Assembly (NCBI GenBank): GCA_015485455.1
Contig: WFTN01000573.1
Location: forward strand, 1-7,599
Direction of reading: 5' to 3'
Length of the DNA: 7,599 nucleotides
Origin: Planctomycetota bacterium
Lineage (GTDB): Bacteria > Planctomycetota > GCA-002687715 > DRQF01
The position numbers and the translations under genes were made by a program. Positions within the stretch are counted from its first letter, which is position 1. Every line of letters begins with the position of its first letter. The notes beneath the pieces are model-generated. The model saw nothing but the letters and a program-made list of their open reading frames with translations. It made no database searches and had not been told where the DNA came from. Of this stretch, positions 6,714 through 7,599 are shown one piece after another.

Positions 6714-7599
6714 CTATTGAGCCGATCTCTTGCCCAGTGCGATGAGGGCACCTAAAACGAGAATAGACCCAAGAATCCAGGGCCAACTGCGTCCAGTCTT
6801 GGAGTCATTTTCAAAGGTTATGTGCAAGTACTGGCCATGCTCGGAGATACTCTGCCCCACAGATTCCCAATCGACCTTCATGGCCTTGATCTGGTCGAGT
6901 GTCAAACCACCCTCCGGGACTTTTACCCCTGGATGCAAGGGAATCTGAGCCGACCGTCCTGCTGCCAACTTGGCTTCAACTTCTTTGGAGAGAATGAAGT
7001 CCACAAGTTTCTTGGCGTTGTCTAAGTTCTTTGCCCCTTTCACGATCATGACAGAATTCGGGATCAACAAAGTCCCCCGCTCACCTTCTCCTTGATCGGG
7101 CAAAATGATCGCCGTGGGACGTCCCTTGAGTTGGGAAACATGAGCGTCATCTGTGTCCGTGTATCCCCAGGCGTAACGCCCTTCCCCCACATCCCGCATG
7201 GCCATGGCATTGCCCCGAGTCCAGTAGATGTTATTCCCCCGGACCGCATCAATCCAAGCCTTCATTGGCCCCTTGCCCCAAGTAGAGAAAAGCGCGGCAA
7301 AGTGAGTCAATGTCGTTCCCGTCAGAGGTTTGGCCATGACCACATGCCCAGCCCACTTTTTGTCCTTGAGATCATCAAGTCCATGAGGCATACCCAAAGC
7401 CTTCATCTTTTCACTTGCCATCAACTCCGTGTTGTAAATGATGACACGGGCTCGAGCGGCAAATCCCGTCCAGAAGCCTTCCCTACTTTTGTATTCGTCG
7501 GGGATGGACGCAGCATTGGGAGAGACATAGGGCTGAAGCAACCCTTTGTTCTTCAGACGTATGGTTTGTCCAACTTCGTTGTTCCAATAAACATCACAA
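6714..7599 (-). CDS. ABC importer solute-binding protein, ferric-type family, 5' end missing
   Basis: The frame runs to the right edge; 294 codons are visible (from 7598) ending in TAG at 6714-6716. The first visible residues, CDVYWNNEVGQTIRLK, match the conserved 'ADVFW..E..' region of ferric-type (FbpA-like) periplasmic binding proteins, so the signal peptide and first beta-alpha units are outside the window. Further family features are RVIIYNTEL (51-59), KKWAGHVVMAKP (80-91), GYTDTDDA (145-152) and LIPNSVMIVKGAKN (178-191). The protein should capture a ligand in the periplasm and hand it to the permease. Two things are odd. After the family's usual end it continues into a hydrophobic helix (about 272-289) with a GKRSAQ tail, a probable C-terminal membrane anchor. 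The adjacent tyrosine pair of classical FbpA is also not seen; the equivalent region reads GRYAWGYTDTDD. The family is likely, the substrate uncertain. It is the first visible gene of the operon and its own start is off the window. Confidence 0.92.
   Translation of the reverse strand, partial: CDVYWNNEVGQTIRLKNKGLLQPYVSPNAASIPDEYKSREGFWTGFAARARVIIYNTELMASEKMKALGMPHGLDDLKDKKWAGHVVMAKPLTGTTLTHFAALFSTWGKGPMKAWIDAVRGNNIYWTRGNAMAMRDVGEGRYAWGYTDTDDAHVSQLKGRPTAIILPDQGEGERGTLLIPNSVMIVKGAKNLDNAKKLVDFILSKEVEAKLAAGRSAQIPLHPGVKVPEGGLTLDQIKAMKVDWESVGQSISEHGQYLHITFENDSKTGRSWPWILGSILVLGALIALGKRSAQ

Noticed and set aside
6714..7541. TTG at 7541 as the start of the binding protein
   Set aside because: The frame continues upstream to the window edge with conserved family sequence (CDVYWNNEVGQ), so this TTG is an internal leucine.

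Overview
All genes in this window lie on the minus strand and read from right to left. They form one tightly packed block of six genes, both ends of which run off the window. The organism looks Gram-negative: there is a lipoprotein with a lipobox, a periplasm-facing multiheme c-type cytochrome and a binding-protein-dependent ABC importer. GC content is about half by eye. Repeat-rich periplasmic proteins beside multiheme cytochromes suggest an environmental lineage such as the former Deltaproteobacteria, Bdellovibrionota or Planctomycetes, but the sequence does not fix the taxon.

Right part (3942-7599): a complete-looking ferric-type (FbpA/FbpB/FbpC-like) ABC importer. It has a solute-binding protein (5' end missing) with a C-terminal membrane anchor, a fused two-domain permease with an unusual insertion of about 28 residues in its first EAA loop, and an ATPase with all nucleotide-binding motifs plus a C-terminal extension. 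The binding-protein and permease genes abut. Permease and ATPase overlap by four bases (GTGA).

Middle (1326-3945): a membrane-anchored cytochrome with five CxxCH heme sites overlaps the ATPase gene by four bases (ATGA). A HEAT-repeat lipoprotein then overlaps the cytochrome gene by 14 bases.

Left part (1-1257): after a 68-base gap comes a secreted protein with two DxDxDGxxD calcium-loop motifs of the FG-GAP/VCBS type. It stays open to the left edge of the window.

Taken together, the overlaps imply co-transcription and translational coupling of an importer with a periplasmic electron-transfer protein and two probable scaffold proteins. The most interesting inference is that the cytochrome works with the importer, for example by changing the redox state of a metal before or during uptake. 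The substrate is unproven: the paired tyrosines of classical ferric-binding proteins are not visible in the binding protein. No RNA gene, CRISPR array, insertion sequence, promoter or convincing terminator was seen. The operon promoter should lie to the right of the window and its terminator to the left.
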